64,000 bases of DNA from Colwellia psychrerythraea (GCF_000764185.1 NZ_JQEC01000029.1:94749-158748); one strand, 5' to 3'. Numbered from the stretch's first letter, positions 37,999 through 47,108 are shown. Numbers and translations are program-made. The notes: generated by a model not told the origin, from the letters alone.

Positions 37999-38163
37999 AA
38001 ATAGGCCTTGGCAGTAAAGTATGTATTCGCGTTAACAGCAAGTAACGCTTTAATAATGAATAATATATTGTTGGTCATATAATAAGGCAAGAAGGAACAA
38101 CAGCCAACTTTATACTATTCACCAATAGCAGTTATTCCACCTCTATAGCTAAATACATTACTT
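37999..38163. other. Non-coding stretch before the mini repeat
   Basis: Start of a 398-base gap before mgtE; contains the upstream region of the 2H-phosphoesterase-like gene. Besides the mini MITE-like element at 38164-38223 nothing else was recognised up to the mgtE start. Confidence 0.4.
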
Positions 38164-38223
38164 AACCTGAACTCTGGATAAAGGGGAATGTTGAGAAAAT
38201 GCTGCTTATCCAGAGTTCAGGTT
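38164..38223. repeat. MITE-like element, mini copy B (60 bp)
   Basis: Perfect 18-bp inverted ends AACCTGAACTCTGGATAA and TTATCCAGAGTTCAGGTT enclose only 24 bases, which match the right-hand inner end of copy A (GGGAA..TTGAGAAA..TGCT). Flanked on both sides by ACTT, a possible 4-bp target duplication. An internally deleted derivative of the long element. Confidence 0.75.
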
Positions 38224-38396
38224 ACTTACAATCAAAAAACTAAACATACATATACAGCGATAACTTTTCGAGATCAGCACACTGTATTAACTAAGCAATT
38301 TACATTTTAGCAAGTTGCAACCGAGCTTTAGTGTTTGTTATCCTAGACGAAAATTTAATGTGTTTATTAATTTATTATCAGTAACAAGACAATAAG

Positions 38397-39749
38397 GTGA
38401 CAATTTTGCTTCAAAAAAGGCTGACTCAGCAAATTTCCCACTTGCTTGAAACATCAGATAAAGTTGAACTTCGTCGTCTACTTAAACATATGCATGATGC
38501 AGACTTTGCCGCTGCTATTGAAGATTTTCCAGCACAGCTAATTTTACAGCTATTACTATTATTATCATTACCTGCACAATGCCACTTATTTGTTTATTTA
38601 GATCCGCAAAAGCAGTCTGATGTTGCCTCATCGATGAGTCGTAATGACTTAGCCGCGCTTTTTTCAAGTATGGAGCAAGCCGCTCGGGCTGATTTATACA
38701 ATCAACTCGATACCCAGCAAAGACAGACATTAATGCCTGGTCTTGCGCAAGCCGAGCGTGATGATATTCGTAAACTTGCTAGTTATCCAGAAAAAACGGC
38801 TGGCGCTTTAATGACATCAGGTTATGCAACATTGCGCAGCAACTGGACGGTTAGTAAATCCTTAATAAAACTGCGCTTAGAAGCACCTGACAAAGAAACC
38901 ATCTATCAAACCTATGTCATTGATGACCAGCGTAGATTATTGGGCACATTATCCTTACGAGAATTAATTCTTGCATCACCCGATAGTTTAATCGAAAACA
39001 TCATGTTACCAGAAGTCGTCTCGGTACAAGTCACCGATGACCAAGAAAAAATTCCACAAATTATCAGTTATTACGATGTGATCGCAGTACCAGTGCTCGA
39101 TGATGAATCAAAACTAGTTGGTATAGTGACCTATGATGACGCCATGGATGCGGCAGAAGAAGAAGCCACTGAAGATGCGCAAAAATCAGCATCAGTTGCT
39201 GCACTTGATTCACCCATGAGTAAAATTAGCCTTTGGGAGTTATACAGTAAACGTATTGGCTGGTTGATATTACTTGTATTTGGCGCCTTACTTTCAGGTG
39301 CTGGTTTAGCTTTTTTTGAAGAAACCATCGCCGCCAATATAGCTTTAGTATTTTTTATGCCGCTATTGGTTGGAGCCGGAGGAAATGCTGGCTCTCAAGC
39401 TGCAGCATTAATGGTGAGATCACTTGCTACTGGAGATGTTGAGTACAAAGACTGGACCAAAGTACTGCGTAAAGATGCACTCGTTGCGATGGCGCTTGGC
39501 CTGAGTATGGGAGTAACTGTATACTTTTTAGGTTTACTGCGCGGAGGCCCTGAAATAGCGCTAATCGTCGCACTATCAATGTTTTTCGTGGTGTTTATTG
39601 GCAGTATAATTGGTTTATGTTTACCTTTTATTTTATCTAAACTGAATTTAGACCCTGCAACAGCTTCAGGGCCCTTAGTAACCACCATAGTTGATGCCAG
39701 CGGTGTGTTAATTTACTTTGGTTTTGCTACCTTATTACTACAGTTATAA
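38397..39749 (+). CDS. mgtE: Magnesium transporter MgtE
   Basis: 450 aa. N-terminal acidic superhelical MgtE_N domain (about 1-125), a CBS pair (about 130-255; VIDDQRRLLGTLSL, DVIAVPVLDDESKLVGIVTYDDAMD), a connecting helix, and a C-terminal five-segment membrane domain with the signature FFMPLLVGAGGNAGSQAAALMVR. Magnesium-gated channel of the inner membrane; the CBS part senses cytosolic Mg. Start is GTG 38397 or TTG 38406, the latter better spaced from AAGGTG. Stands alone. Confidence 0.94.
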   Translation: MTILLQKRLTQQISHLLETSDKVELRRLLKHMHDADFAAAIEDFPAQLILQLLLLLSLPAQCHLFVYLDPQKQSDVASSMSRNDLAALFSSMEQAARADLYNQLDTQQRQTLMPGLAQAERDDIRKLASYPEKTAGALMTSGYATLRSNWTVSKSLIKLRLEAPDKETIYQTYVIDDQRRLLGTLSLRELILASPDSLIENIMLPEVVSVQVTDDQEKIPQIISYYDVIAVPVLDDESKLVGIVTYDDAMDAAEEEATEDAQKSASVAALDSPMSKISLWELYSKRIGWLILLVFGALLSGAGLAFFEETIAANIALVFFMPLLVGAGGNAGSQAAALMVRSLATGDVEYKDWTKVLRKDALVAMALGLSMGVTVYFLGLLRGGPEIALIVALSMFFVVFIGSIIGLCLPFILSKLNLDPATASGPLVTTIVDASGVLIYFGFATLLLQL

Positions 39750-39944
39750 GCTCCAGATATAAACTGCGCAGCATGCTTCCCTAGTCAAATTCACAAACAT
39801 GACTCATCTAGTTAAAATATAAATTAGGTATCGGCTTACAAGCTTGATTGAATAGATCCCTTTGTTAATTTGCCACACATCCAATCTTCACTTTATATCC
39901 GCCCTTGTTTAGCAAAATAGCAAAACGCTCAGGATTATCTAAAT

Positions 39945-39956
39945 AACCTGAACTCT
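39945..39956. repeat. Fragment of the MITE-like end (copy E)
   Basis: AACCTGAACTCT, the first 12 bases of the 18-bp terminal repeat, with no matching interior. Either a decayed remnant or a chance match; preceded by TA-rich DNA as in the other copies. Confidence 0.35.
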
Positions 39957-39960
39957 CATT

Positions 39961-40000
39961 TAGATAAATGATAAGTTTGGTGCATTTTATCACTTATCTA
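39961..40000 (+). promoter_or_regulatory. Inverted repeat upstream of nasA
   Basis: TAGATAAATGATAA (39961-39974) and TTATCACTTATCTA (39987-40000) pair with one mismatch around a 12-base loop that contains GGTGCA, an NtrC-type half site. It lies about 80-120 bases before the sigma-54 promoter, so it acts as DNA (a regulator site) rather than mRNA if that promoter is used. Confidence 0.45.
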
Positions 40001-40002
40001 GC

Positions 40003-40016
40003 TGCACTATGGTGCA
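40003..40016. promoter_or_regulatory. NtrC-like site
   Basis: TGCACTATGGTGCA: two TGCAC half sites in inverted orientation with 4 bases between, where the classic NtrC box has 7. Located 62 bases upstream of the sigma-54 -24 element. Half-site sequence and place fit nitrogen control; the short spacing is a caution. Confidence 0.4.
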
Positions 40017-40077
40017 AAGCCCCCTTTACTTTATACGAAAAACATAAAATACCGATAAATATCAATTAGATAAGTTA

Positions 40078-40092
40078 TGGCTTACTTATTGC
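40078..40092 (+). promoter_or_regulatory. Sigma-54 (-24/-12) promoter of nasA
   Basis: TGGC, seven bases, TTGC, then T: an exact GG-N10-GC arrangement with the TGGC-N7-TTGC consensus halves. Transcription would start near 40103, leaving a 40-base leader before the nasA ATG. NtrC-like half sites lie upstream. Confidence 0.65.
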
Positions 40093-40142
40093 TAAATTAA
40101 CCCTGTTTGTAGAGTTTACCGTTAACTAAATCAAGGTTTTGT

Positions 40143-41654
40143 ATGAGTCAATCATCGTTACAACATAGTTTTTTATCCTTTCAGGGCCGATCCAGAATTC
40201 TCCATAGTACTTGGTTGGCTTTTTTTATTACCTTTCTTGTGTGGTTTAGCCATGCGCCACTCATGTCGACCATTAAAGCCAGTATGGGCTTAAGCGATAT
40301 AGAAGCAAAAATATTATTGATTCTAAATGTGGCATTAACGATACCAGCACGTATTGTCACCGGTATGTTAGTTGATAAATACGGTCCGCGAAATTCCTAT
40401 ACGGCGATGTTGGTAGCTACTGCACTATTATGTTTTTTCTTTGCCTCTGCGCAAAGCTTTGAAACTTTAGCTTTGGCCAAGTTTTTAATGGGCTTTGTTG
40501 GTGCGGGTTTCGTCATTGGTATTCGAATGATCAGTGAATGGTACCCAGCCAAGCAATTAGGTTTAGCCGAAGGTATTTATAAGGGCATGGGTAACGTTGG
40601 CTCTGCAGTGGGTGCGGGTAGTTTAGTTTATATCGCCAGTTTATTTGGCGGCGAAGACGGTTGGCGTTATGCAATCGCCTCAACAGGTGTGTTGGCTTTG
40701 TTATATTCAGTGTTTTACTATTTTGCTGTAACAGATACGCCGGTGGGTTCTACCTATTTCAAACCTAATAAGTCTGGTGGTCTTGAACTAACCAGTAAAC
40801 GAGACTTTGTTTACTGTCTGTTATTTAATATTCCCATGGTAGCAGCATTAGCGATATTAACTTGGCGAGTAACCGATGCTGGTGTGGTTGCAGGTACGGG
40901 CGCCGAAGTTGTTGTTGGTGCCGGTTTGATCAGTGACTTTTCCTCTTATGTTATTTATTGTTTGTTACTTGCTTTGATAGCGTACCAATCTTGGAAGTTA
41001 TTTCAGGTGAATAAAGACATGCTGCAATCACCACCGATGGATGACATTTTACAGTATAAATTCAAACAAGTAGCCATCTTAAGTATTGGTTATGCGGTAA
41101 CTTTTGGTGCAGAGCTCTCTGTGATATCCATGTTAGCGCAATACTTTGAAAGCCAATTCTTAGTTGCTGCTGCAGCTGCCGGTGTATTTGGTGCTTGTTT
41201 TGCTGCCGTTGATGTACTTTCTTGCCCATCAGGTGGCATGATCAGTGATAAGTTTGGTCGTAAAGTACCATTAATATTGCTGTTAAGTGGTGCATCAATA
41301 GGTTTTGGTGTCATGTCATTAATCACCCCTGAGTGGCCCCTTGCTGCAGTAATTGCCACTATGATGATTTGCTCATTCTTTTTAGGCTCGGCTGCGGGGT
41401 GTGTATTTGCAGTCGTGCCCTTGGTTAAACGTAAATTAACCGGACAAATTGCCGGCACTGTAGGTGCTTATGGTAATGTTGGGGCCGTGGTATTTTTAAT
41501 GGTCTTTTCCTTTGTTTCACCGTCGGTATTTTTTGCTACTATCGGTGCTGGTGTTGCCTTTGCCGTTTGTTGTACGCTCTTTTTAGATGAGCCTAAGAGT
41601 AGCATGGCTGAAGTGATGCCCGATGGCACAGTACAGATGATTGAAGTACATTAA
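40143..41654 (+). CDS. nasA: Nitrate/nitrite transporter, NNP family (NasA/NarK type)
   Basis: 503-aa major-facilitator protein with about 12 membrane segments. Nitrate-porter features: the conserved Arg in PARIVTGMLVDKYGPR after TM2, and VIGIRMISEWYPAKQLGLAEGIYKGMGNVGSAVGAG, the NNP glycine-rich signature. Assimilatory nitrate uptake is likely because a sigma-54 promoter with NtrC-like half sites lies upstream and the PP2C/kinase gene follows, the arrangement seen in nas clusters of Pseudomonas and marine relatives. Nitrite and nitrate reductase genes, which usually come next, are not in the window. ATG at 40143. Confidence 0.85.
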   Translation: MSQSSLQHSFLSFQGRSRILHSTWLAFFITFLVWFSHAPLMSTIKASMGLSDIEAKILLILNVALTIPARIVTGMLVDKYGPRNSYTAMLVATALLCFFFASAQSFETLALAKFLMGFVGAGFVIGIRMISEWYPAKQLGLAEGIYKGMGNVGSAVGAGSLVYIASLFGGEDGWRYAIASTGVLALLYSVFYYFAVTDTPVGSTYFKPNKSGGLELTSKRDFVYCLLFNIPMVAALAILTWRVTDAGVVAGTGAEVVVGAGLISDFSSYVIYCLLLALIAYQSWKLFQVNKDMLQSPPMDDILQYKFKQVAILSIGYAVTFGAELSVISMLAQYFESQFLVAAAAAGVFGACFAAVDVLSCPSGGMISDKFGRKVPLILLLSGASIGFGVMSLITPEWPLAAVIATMMICSFFLGSAAGCVFAVVPLVKRKLTGQIAGTVGAYGNVGAVVFLMVFSFVSPSVFFATIGAGVAFAVCCTLFLDEPKSSMAEVMPDGTVQMIEVH

Positions 41655-41695
41655 AAACTCCTGATAACTAAGCAAGAATTAAGTAATATTATAGG

Positions 41696-41756
41696 GTCGT
41701 TTAGCTCTTAAAACTTAGGGGTTAAACTTTAACTAGTTAAGAGTTAACGACTTTTT
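41696..41756 (+). terminator. Terminator-like hairpin between nasA and the kinase gene
   Basis: GTCGTT...CTCTTAA (41696-41711) pairs with TTAAGAG...AACGAC (41737-41751), about 15 bp with one or two irregularities, followed by five T. It may trim transcription into the kinase gene, or act as an attenuator; it is 26 bases before the kinase start. Confidence 0.55.
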
Positions 41757-41782
41757 AACCTAGATAATAAGCAGGATGAAAT

Positions 41783-43510
41783 TTGGCCAGTGAATTAAGC
41801 TTTACTGTGGCACAACGTTCAGTGGCGGGTAACAAAACTGTCAACGAAGATGCCATTGGTATACGACTCCCTAAAGATTCGTTATTAACCAATAAAGGCG
41901 CTGTTGCCGTTATTGCTGACGGTGTCAGTGCCGCAGAGGCTGGTAAAGAAGCCAGCGAAACTTGTGTGCATAATTTCTTGTATGACTATTATTCCACCCC
42001 CGATAGTTGGAGTGTAAAAAAATCAACCTCACAGGTATTAACAGCGCTTAATCGTTGGTTATATGGCCAAGGACAACAATTTAATGAGGCACAAAAAGGT
42101 TATGTTAGTACCTTTAGCTGCATTATTTTTAAATCACAAACCGCACATATTTTTCATGTTGGTGATAGCCGTATTTATCGCTTTCGCCAAGGTGAATTAG
42201 AACAAATCACTCGCGATCACAGTACCTATATTAATGCCAAACAATCCTACTTATCTCGAGCCATGGGCTTAGATGTAAAGCTGGATGTCGACTGTCATAG
42301 TCTACCGGTAGAGTTAAGTGATATTTACTTCTTAAGTACCGACGGCATCCATGATTTTATTAAAAGCAAAGAGTTATCTGCTGTTTTAGCTAAGCTAAAA
42401 CCCAAAAGTAATGAAACATGTTTTGAGCAGACCTGCGAGCAATTAATTACCTTAGCCCTAGCCAATGGCAGTGGCGATAACTTAAGTTGTCAAATTCTAC
42501 GCCTTGATAGCTTGCCGGCTCAAACGATTAATGAAGTTGGCCGAAAATTATCAGAGTTACCTTTTCCTCCTTACCTAGAACCAGACATGATATTGGATGG
42601 CTACAAGGTTGAAAAAGTCTTACATGTTAATACCCGCAGCCAAGTATATGTGGTACGAGATACTGACAGCGGTGCCCGTTATTGTATGAAAACACCATCG
42701 GTAAATTTTGACGATGATTTGGCGTATATAGAGCGCTTTATCATGGAAAGCTGGATGGGCAGCCGCATCAGTAACCCTCATGTAGTTAAGGTCATTGAGG
42801 GTAATAGAGATAAAAACTGGCTCTATTATTTAACCGAATATATCGAAGGAATTACCCTCGAGCAGTGGATAAAAGAAAACCCCAAACCTGCAGTGCAAGA
42901 TGTCGTATATATTCTTGCCCAAATTGAAAAAGGCCTACGGGCAATGCACAGGCGCGAAATTTTGCATCAGGACATCAAGCCTGGCAATATTATGATTGAT
43001 AACAATGGTGAAGCAAAAATCATTGATTTTGGCTCTTGTTATAGTAAAGGCATCGCTGAAATTGCCACGCCACTTGATGAGCCTGGCATATTAGGAACTG
43101 CGGGGTATTCGGCGCCAGAAGTGGTTATCACCGGAAAAAGTACCATACAATCAGAAGTTTTTTCCTTAGCTGTGCTCGCTTATGAAATGTTAACGGGCGA
43201 AGAACCGTTTTCAGGAAAACTCAATAAGTGTCGGACAGTGAAAGCCTATCTTAAAACCAAATATATCCCCTGCTTTGATGTAAACCCCTTGGTGCCTATT
43301 TGGATAGACTGTGCCATTAAAAAAGGGCTACGCTTTAAAGCTGACCGTCGACATGAAGACGTATTAGAATTCTTACATGAGTTACAAAATCCCAACCCAA
43401 AATATAAGAGTAATCACAACGCAGTATTAATGGACAAGAACCCAGTGTTATTTTGGCAAGCTTTTTCAGCCTTTTGGTTTGTCGCTTTTCTCATCTCGTT
43501 AGTATTTTAA
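41783..43510 (+). CDS. Bifunctional PP2C phosphatase/Ser-Thr protein kinase
   Basis: 575 aa. Residues about 1-240 are a PP2C-type phosphatase (NEDAIG, VIADGVSAAEAG, HVGDSRIYR, LSTDGIHDF, SGDNLSC, the metal-binding acidic residues being present). Residues about 270-535 are a protein kinase: VVRDTDSGARYCMKTP with the ATP-site Lys, HQDIKPGNIMID (HQD instead of HRD), IIDFGSC, and GTAGYSAPEV. One membrane span (about 552-573) anchors the C-terminus. Such genes accompany nasA in nitrate-assimilation clusters; the target is unknown. TTG start at 41783 has AGGA before it. Confidence 0.9.
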   Translation: MASELSFTVAQRSVAGNKTVNEDAIGIRLPKDSLLTNKGAVAVIADGVSAAEAGKEASETCVHNFLYDYYSTPDSWSVKKSTSQVLTALNRWLYGQGQQFNEAQKGYVSTFSCIIFKSQTAHIFHVGDSRIYRFRQGELEQITRDHSTYINAKQSYLSRAMGLDVKLDVDCHSLPVELSDIYFLSTDGIHDFIKSKELSAVLAKLKPKSNETCFEQTCEQLITLALANGSGDNLSCQILRLDSLPAQTINEVGRKLSELPFPPYLEPDMILDGYKVEKVLHVNTRSQVYVVRDTDSGARYCMKTPSVNFDDDLAYIERFIMESWMGSRISNPHVVKVIEGNRDKNWLYYLTEYIEGITLEQWIKENPKPAVQDVVYILAQIEKGLRAMHRREILHQDIKPGNIMIDNNGEAKIIDFGSCYSKGIAEIATPLDEPGILGTAGYSAPEVVITGKSTIQSEVFSLAVLAYEMLTGEEPFSGKLNKCRTVKAYLKTKYIPCFDVNPLVPIWIDCAIKKGLRFKADRRHEDVLEFLHELQNPNPKYKSNHNAVLMDKNPVLFWQAFSAFWFVAFLISLVF

Positions 43511-43527
43511 TTTTATTTTCTGGCATA

Positions 43528-43557
43528 AAAAAAGGGTAACTAGCGTTACCCTTTTTT
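43528..43557. terminator. Bidirectional intrinsic terminator
   Basis: AAAAAAGGGTAAC/GTTACCCTTTTTT with a 4-base loop. It lies between the convergent kinase gene (+) and the protease gene (-), with T-runs on both strands. Confidence 0.92.
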
Positions 43558-43608
43558 AGTTTGAATGATAGCTTATGTGATCAAGCTATTTTCTCTACTA
43601 GTTCACAA

Positions 43609-45972
43609 TTACTGTGGCGTAGCTTGGATGTTTAACGTTACGCCTGATGCTGCTGAATAACCATAGATATCAACATACCAAGTACCTTGTGCAGGTGCTG
43701 TAAAGTTACAGGTCTCATTGTTGCCATTTTTATATGGACGACAATCATAAGTTGATGAAGTAGATTGCTTACCTTCAGTAACGTATAAATCTGCATCACC
43801 ACTACCACCAGATAGAGTAACAGTTAGATCAGCATAACCCGCGGCTAAATCAAGGGTATAACGAGTCCATTGTCTACTGGAAACTGCGATATTGTTCGTT
43901 GTACTATCAATTGGCTGAACAGAACCGCCACCACCAGTACTTGGATCAGTATAACTACCGGTTAAGTTAACGCCAGTAAAATCACTATAGGCTTTTACTT
44001 TCACGTAATATGTACCACCTGCTTGTGTACTAGCACAAGATTCAGCATTACCTGATCTATATGGACGACAGTCATAAACACTATCAGTTGGCTCAGCGCC
44101 AAATTTCACATATAAGTCAGCATCACCAGTACCACCAGTGGTAGCAAAGTTAATATCGGTTGCACCAGCAGGTACTTCCATAGTGAAAACAAGTTCATTA
44201 CCCGTAGTTGCCGCTAAATCAACTTTAACTACGCCGTTTTCAAGTACAGTATCGCCAGGGGTTGTACCACCACCGCCGCCACCAGAGCCACTGCCATCAC
44301 AACCATTGGCTGTAATGTAATCAATTGCATCTTTAGTTTGCGCTAAACCATAACCAAATTTAACATCACGGCCGGTAGCACCAAGATCTTGAGCACTAGC
44401 ATTAAGTACATTACGAATTTCTACGTTAGTACAAGTAGGATGATGACTCCACACTAGGGCAGCAACACCAGCAACATGAGGAGACGCCATTGAGGTACCA
44501 CTCATTTTTCCGTAATTACCTGCACCGATATTTACCGTTGAGCTAGCGCCCAAGTTATTTAACATGGCTGCGCCATCGGTATCAGAAACAGTAACACTTG
44601 GGATATTAGTTGCGTTTGTTGTACCTAAAGTACCGCCAAAACTACCAGCAACATTATTATATAAAATTGCACCAACACCACCGCTGTCTTGACAAGCTTT
44701 GACTTTATCATGGAATGAAATACTGCCACGAGCGATCAAACAAATATTACCCGCTGCACCAGAGTCAATTGCTTGACCAGTACCAAAGTTATATAAAGCA
44801 CCTGTTGCACTACCTTGATTTTCCATAGCATTAGCAGTGTAACCATTGCCAGCAACAGAAACTTCGACTACTGAGCCGAGTCCTTCAGGGTAAGTAGAAT
44901 ATACATCAACACCTGGGCCTGAAATTTCGACTTGGCTATTTTTCTGTGAAAAATCAGCTAATGCCTTAGCGCTATCAACAGCAGCTACTGACATTACCGA
45001 GTCATATGAAGCAGGAAAGCTTTCTGCATCAGTTGTACTACTAGCTACACCTGAGTTACCAGCTGCGGCAATAAGTAGTACGCCGGCATCATAAGCGGCT
45101 TGAATGGCATCACTCTCTGTAGTATTTGAGCCTGAACCACCTAAACTCATGTTAATAACATCTGAGCCATTGCTTACACAAGTATTAATAGCACTAACTA
45201 AGCTAGAAGAATAACCCCAACCTGCTTCATTAAAAACTTTAACAATATGTAAACTAGGATCGGTACCAATAACACCACGAACACCAATACCATTATTAAG
45301 CGCTGCAATTGTACCTGCTACGTGAGTACCATGTGGACCACCATGGTCAAACCAATTACCTGTACCGCTGTCATTAGTACCGTTAATCGTGCCACCTTGT
45401 GCGCCCATATCTTCATGAGGCAAGTTTAAACCTGAGTCGATAATACAAATTTTCTTACCGCCAGCATTTGCTGAGGCAATCGAATCATCAACTTGGTCTG
45501 CTTGTACCATACCAATTCCGTAAGGTACACTTTGCGCCATAAAACGGCGTGGTAAATCTTCTTCAACGTATTCAACGTTAGAATCCATTGCCAAACTCAT
45601 CGCATCTGAAGTAGATAACACAGCAGTTATCATGTTCATGTTTGGAAATTCATCTGTAACCGTTGCACCTAAAGTCTTTAGCTTATGTCGAACAGCTGCA
45701 ATACGACCAAGTGGTGTTGGATTAGCCATGTCGCTAACACTGTTAACGTTACTCATTAGTGCTAAGTTATTCGATGTTTGTTTATATTTAACAATAAAGC
45801 GTTTTGGTAAAGGTGAACTCGCCACTGCTGATAATAAATTATCTGTAGTTTGTACGCCTACTGGCTGTGCTGCATAAAGAGCGGTTGATATTGAAAGTGA
45901 TAAGAGGCTAGCTGTTGTGATTATAGCCGCCTTATTTTTCGCTACTTTAAGGCGGTTTTTATTATTTGACAT
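43609..45972 (-). CDS. Secreted S8 subtilisin-like protease with PA insert and two PPC domains
   Basis: 787 aa. Signal peptide (cleavage near ALYAA, residue 35), I9-type inhibitor propeptide (about 56-145: KRFIVKYKQ...NVEYVEED), S8 catalytic domain with D179 (CIIDSG), H214 (HGTHVAG) and S494 (GTSMASPHVAG), and a PA domain inserted before the Ser. After a Gly-rich linker (SGSGGGGGG) come two PPC domains (about 575-675 and 690-785) sharing GGTGDADLYVKFG/GGSGDADLYVTEG and CRPY...C. Exported protease for protein scavenging, as is typical of marine heterotrophs; the PPC domains are commonly removed on maturation. Monocistronic. Confidence 0.93.
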   Translation of the reverse strand: MSNNKNRLKVAKNKAAIITTASLLSLSISTALYAAQPVGVQTTDNLLSAVASSPLPKRFIVKYKQTSNNLALMSNVNSVSDMANPTPLGRIAAVRHKLKTLGATVTDEFPNMNMITAVLSTSDAMSLAMDSNVEYVEEDLPRRFMAQSVPYGIGMVQADQVDDSIASANAGGKKICIIDSGLNLPHEDMGAQGGTINGTNDSGTGNWFDHGGPHGTHVAGTIAALNNGIGVRGVIGTDPSLHIVKVFNEAGWGYSSSLVSAINTCVSNGSDVINMSLGGSGSNTTESDAIQAAYDAGVLLIAAAGNSGVASSTTDAESFPASYDSVMSVAAVDSAKALADFSQKNSQVEISGPGVDVYSTYPEGLGSVVEVSVAGNGYTANAMENQGSATGALYNFGTGQAIDSGAAGNICLIARGSISFHDKVKACQDSGGVGAILYNNVAGSFGGTLGTTNATNIPSVTVSDTDGAAMLNNLGASSTVNIGAGNYGKMSGTSMASPHVAGVAALVWSHHPTCTNVEIRNVLNASAQDLGATGRDVKFGYGLAQTKDAIDYITANGCDGSGSGGGGGGTTPGDTVLENGVVKVDLAATTGNELVFTMEVPAGATDINFATTGGTGDADLYVKFGAEPTDSVYDCRPYRSGNAESCASTQAGGTYYVKVKAYSDFTGVNLTGSYTDPSTGGGGSVQPIDSTTNNIAVSSRQWTRYTLDLAAGYADLTVTLSGGSGDADLYVTEGKQSTSSTYDCRPYKNGNNETCNFTAPAQGTWYVDIYGYSAASGVTLNIQATPQ

Positions 45973-46206
45973 GTTTTGTTCCTGGTACGTTAATTATAAT
46001 TATTGATTTTTTTATACATATTCAGACACAATGACTTTCATCAAAGATATGTAAACATACCATTATTGTTACTTATGTTGCAATAATGTTACTAAATAAT
46101 TACTAATCAGTTAACATTATATAATAAATAATTAACGTAATTAAATATGATCTAACATGAGTAATTCACTTTCCGCGCAGTAAAATAATAATAATAGGAA
46201 TTAATA

Positions 46207-46905
46207 ATGAGCCAATTTATCGGTGTCTTTGAAAACGCTTTATCTGATGATTTATGTGACAAACTTATCAATGGTCATCAAACAAGTGACAAAGTTGTCA
46301 AAGGTCGTGTTGGCAGTGGTGTGATGACCAACCTAAAAGACAGCCACGATGTCACTATGATTGAAAAAGAGTGGCAAGCACTACAGCTTGAGCTTATCAA
46401 TGCTAGTTACCCTCATGTAAAAGCTTATTTGACCGAACATTATATGGCGTTAATTTCAGCATTGAACCCTACGGTGAAAGACCCAAAAACAGGCTTACCT
46501 GTTTCAGTCACTAAAGAAAATTTCGATCTCATAGGTAAACCTTATTTAGATCAATTGATCCAATATGTTTTTTGTTACGACAATTTCACCGTGCAACGCT
46601 ACGAGCAAGGCGTTGGTGGTTATCATTACTGGCATTCAGAAATTTTCCCACAGTTGCCTCACAATAAGCCGTTACATAGAGTATTAGCCTTTTTGTATTA
46701 CTTAAATGATGTTGATGAAGGTGGTGAAACTGAATTTCATTATCAAGGCATAAAGGTTAAACCTAAAAAAGGCTCGTTAGTGATTTTCCCTGCTGGTTTC
46801 ACTCATACCCATAAAGGTCATATTCCTTTATCAGATGAGAAGTATGTCGTTACTTCATGGTTAATGTATAACAAAGCTGAACAGATCTATGGTAAGAAAA
46901 GTTAG
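46207..46905 (+). CDS. 2OG-Fe(II) oxygenase, prolyl 4-hydroxylase-like
   Basis: 232 aa. The double-stranded beta-helix core is visible: FTVQRYEQGVGGYHYWHSE, RVLAFLYYLNDVDEGGETEFHY, and the distal KPKKGSLVIFPAGFTHTHKGH. Candidate iron ligands are H143, E145 and H200 or H202; the second ligand would be Glu (HxE) instead of the usual Asp. Expected to hydroxylate a protein or small substrate using 2-oxoglutarate and O2. No signal peptide. It stands alone; ribosome binding site AATAGGAATTAATA before the ATG. Confidence 0.82.
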   Translation: MSQFIGVFENALSDDLCDKLINGHQTSDKVVKGRVGSGVMTNLKDSHDVTMIEKEWQALQLELINASYPHVKAYLTEHYMALISALNPTVKDPKTGLPVSVTKENFDLIGKPYLDQLIQYVFCYDNFTVQRYEQGVGGYHYWHSEIFPQLPHNKPLHRVLAFLYYLNDVDEGGETEFHYQGIKVKPKKGSLVIFPAGFTHTHKGHIPLSDEKYVVTSWLMYNKAEQIYGKKS

Positions 46906-47108
46906 CTGTATTCATTTCAGCACATAAAGGCAATATTTATCGCAACTAATCAAAGCTAGCTAGGTGGATGACTGGCGCCTGACCTCCACCTCCGTATATA
47001 ATTAAGCAAGATAAACTCGTTCCACTTGAAGATGCTTGATTCAGCTGGAGCGGGTATAAGTATTTCAATTTTGCAATTATCTGCATAGTTATAACAAACG
47101 GATTAATT

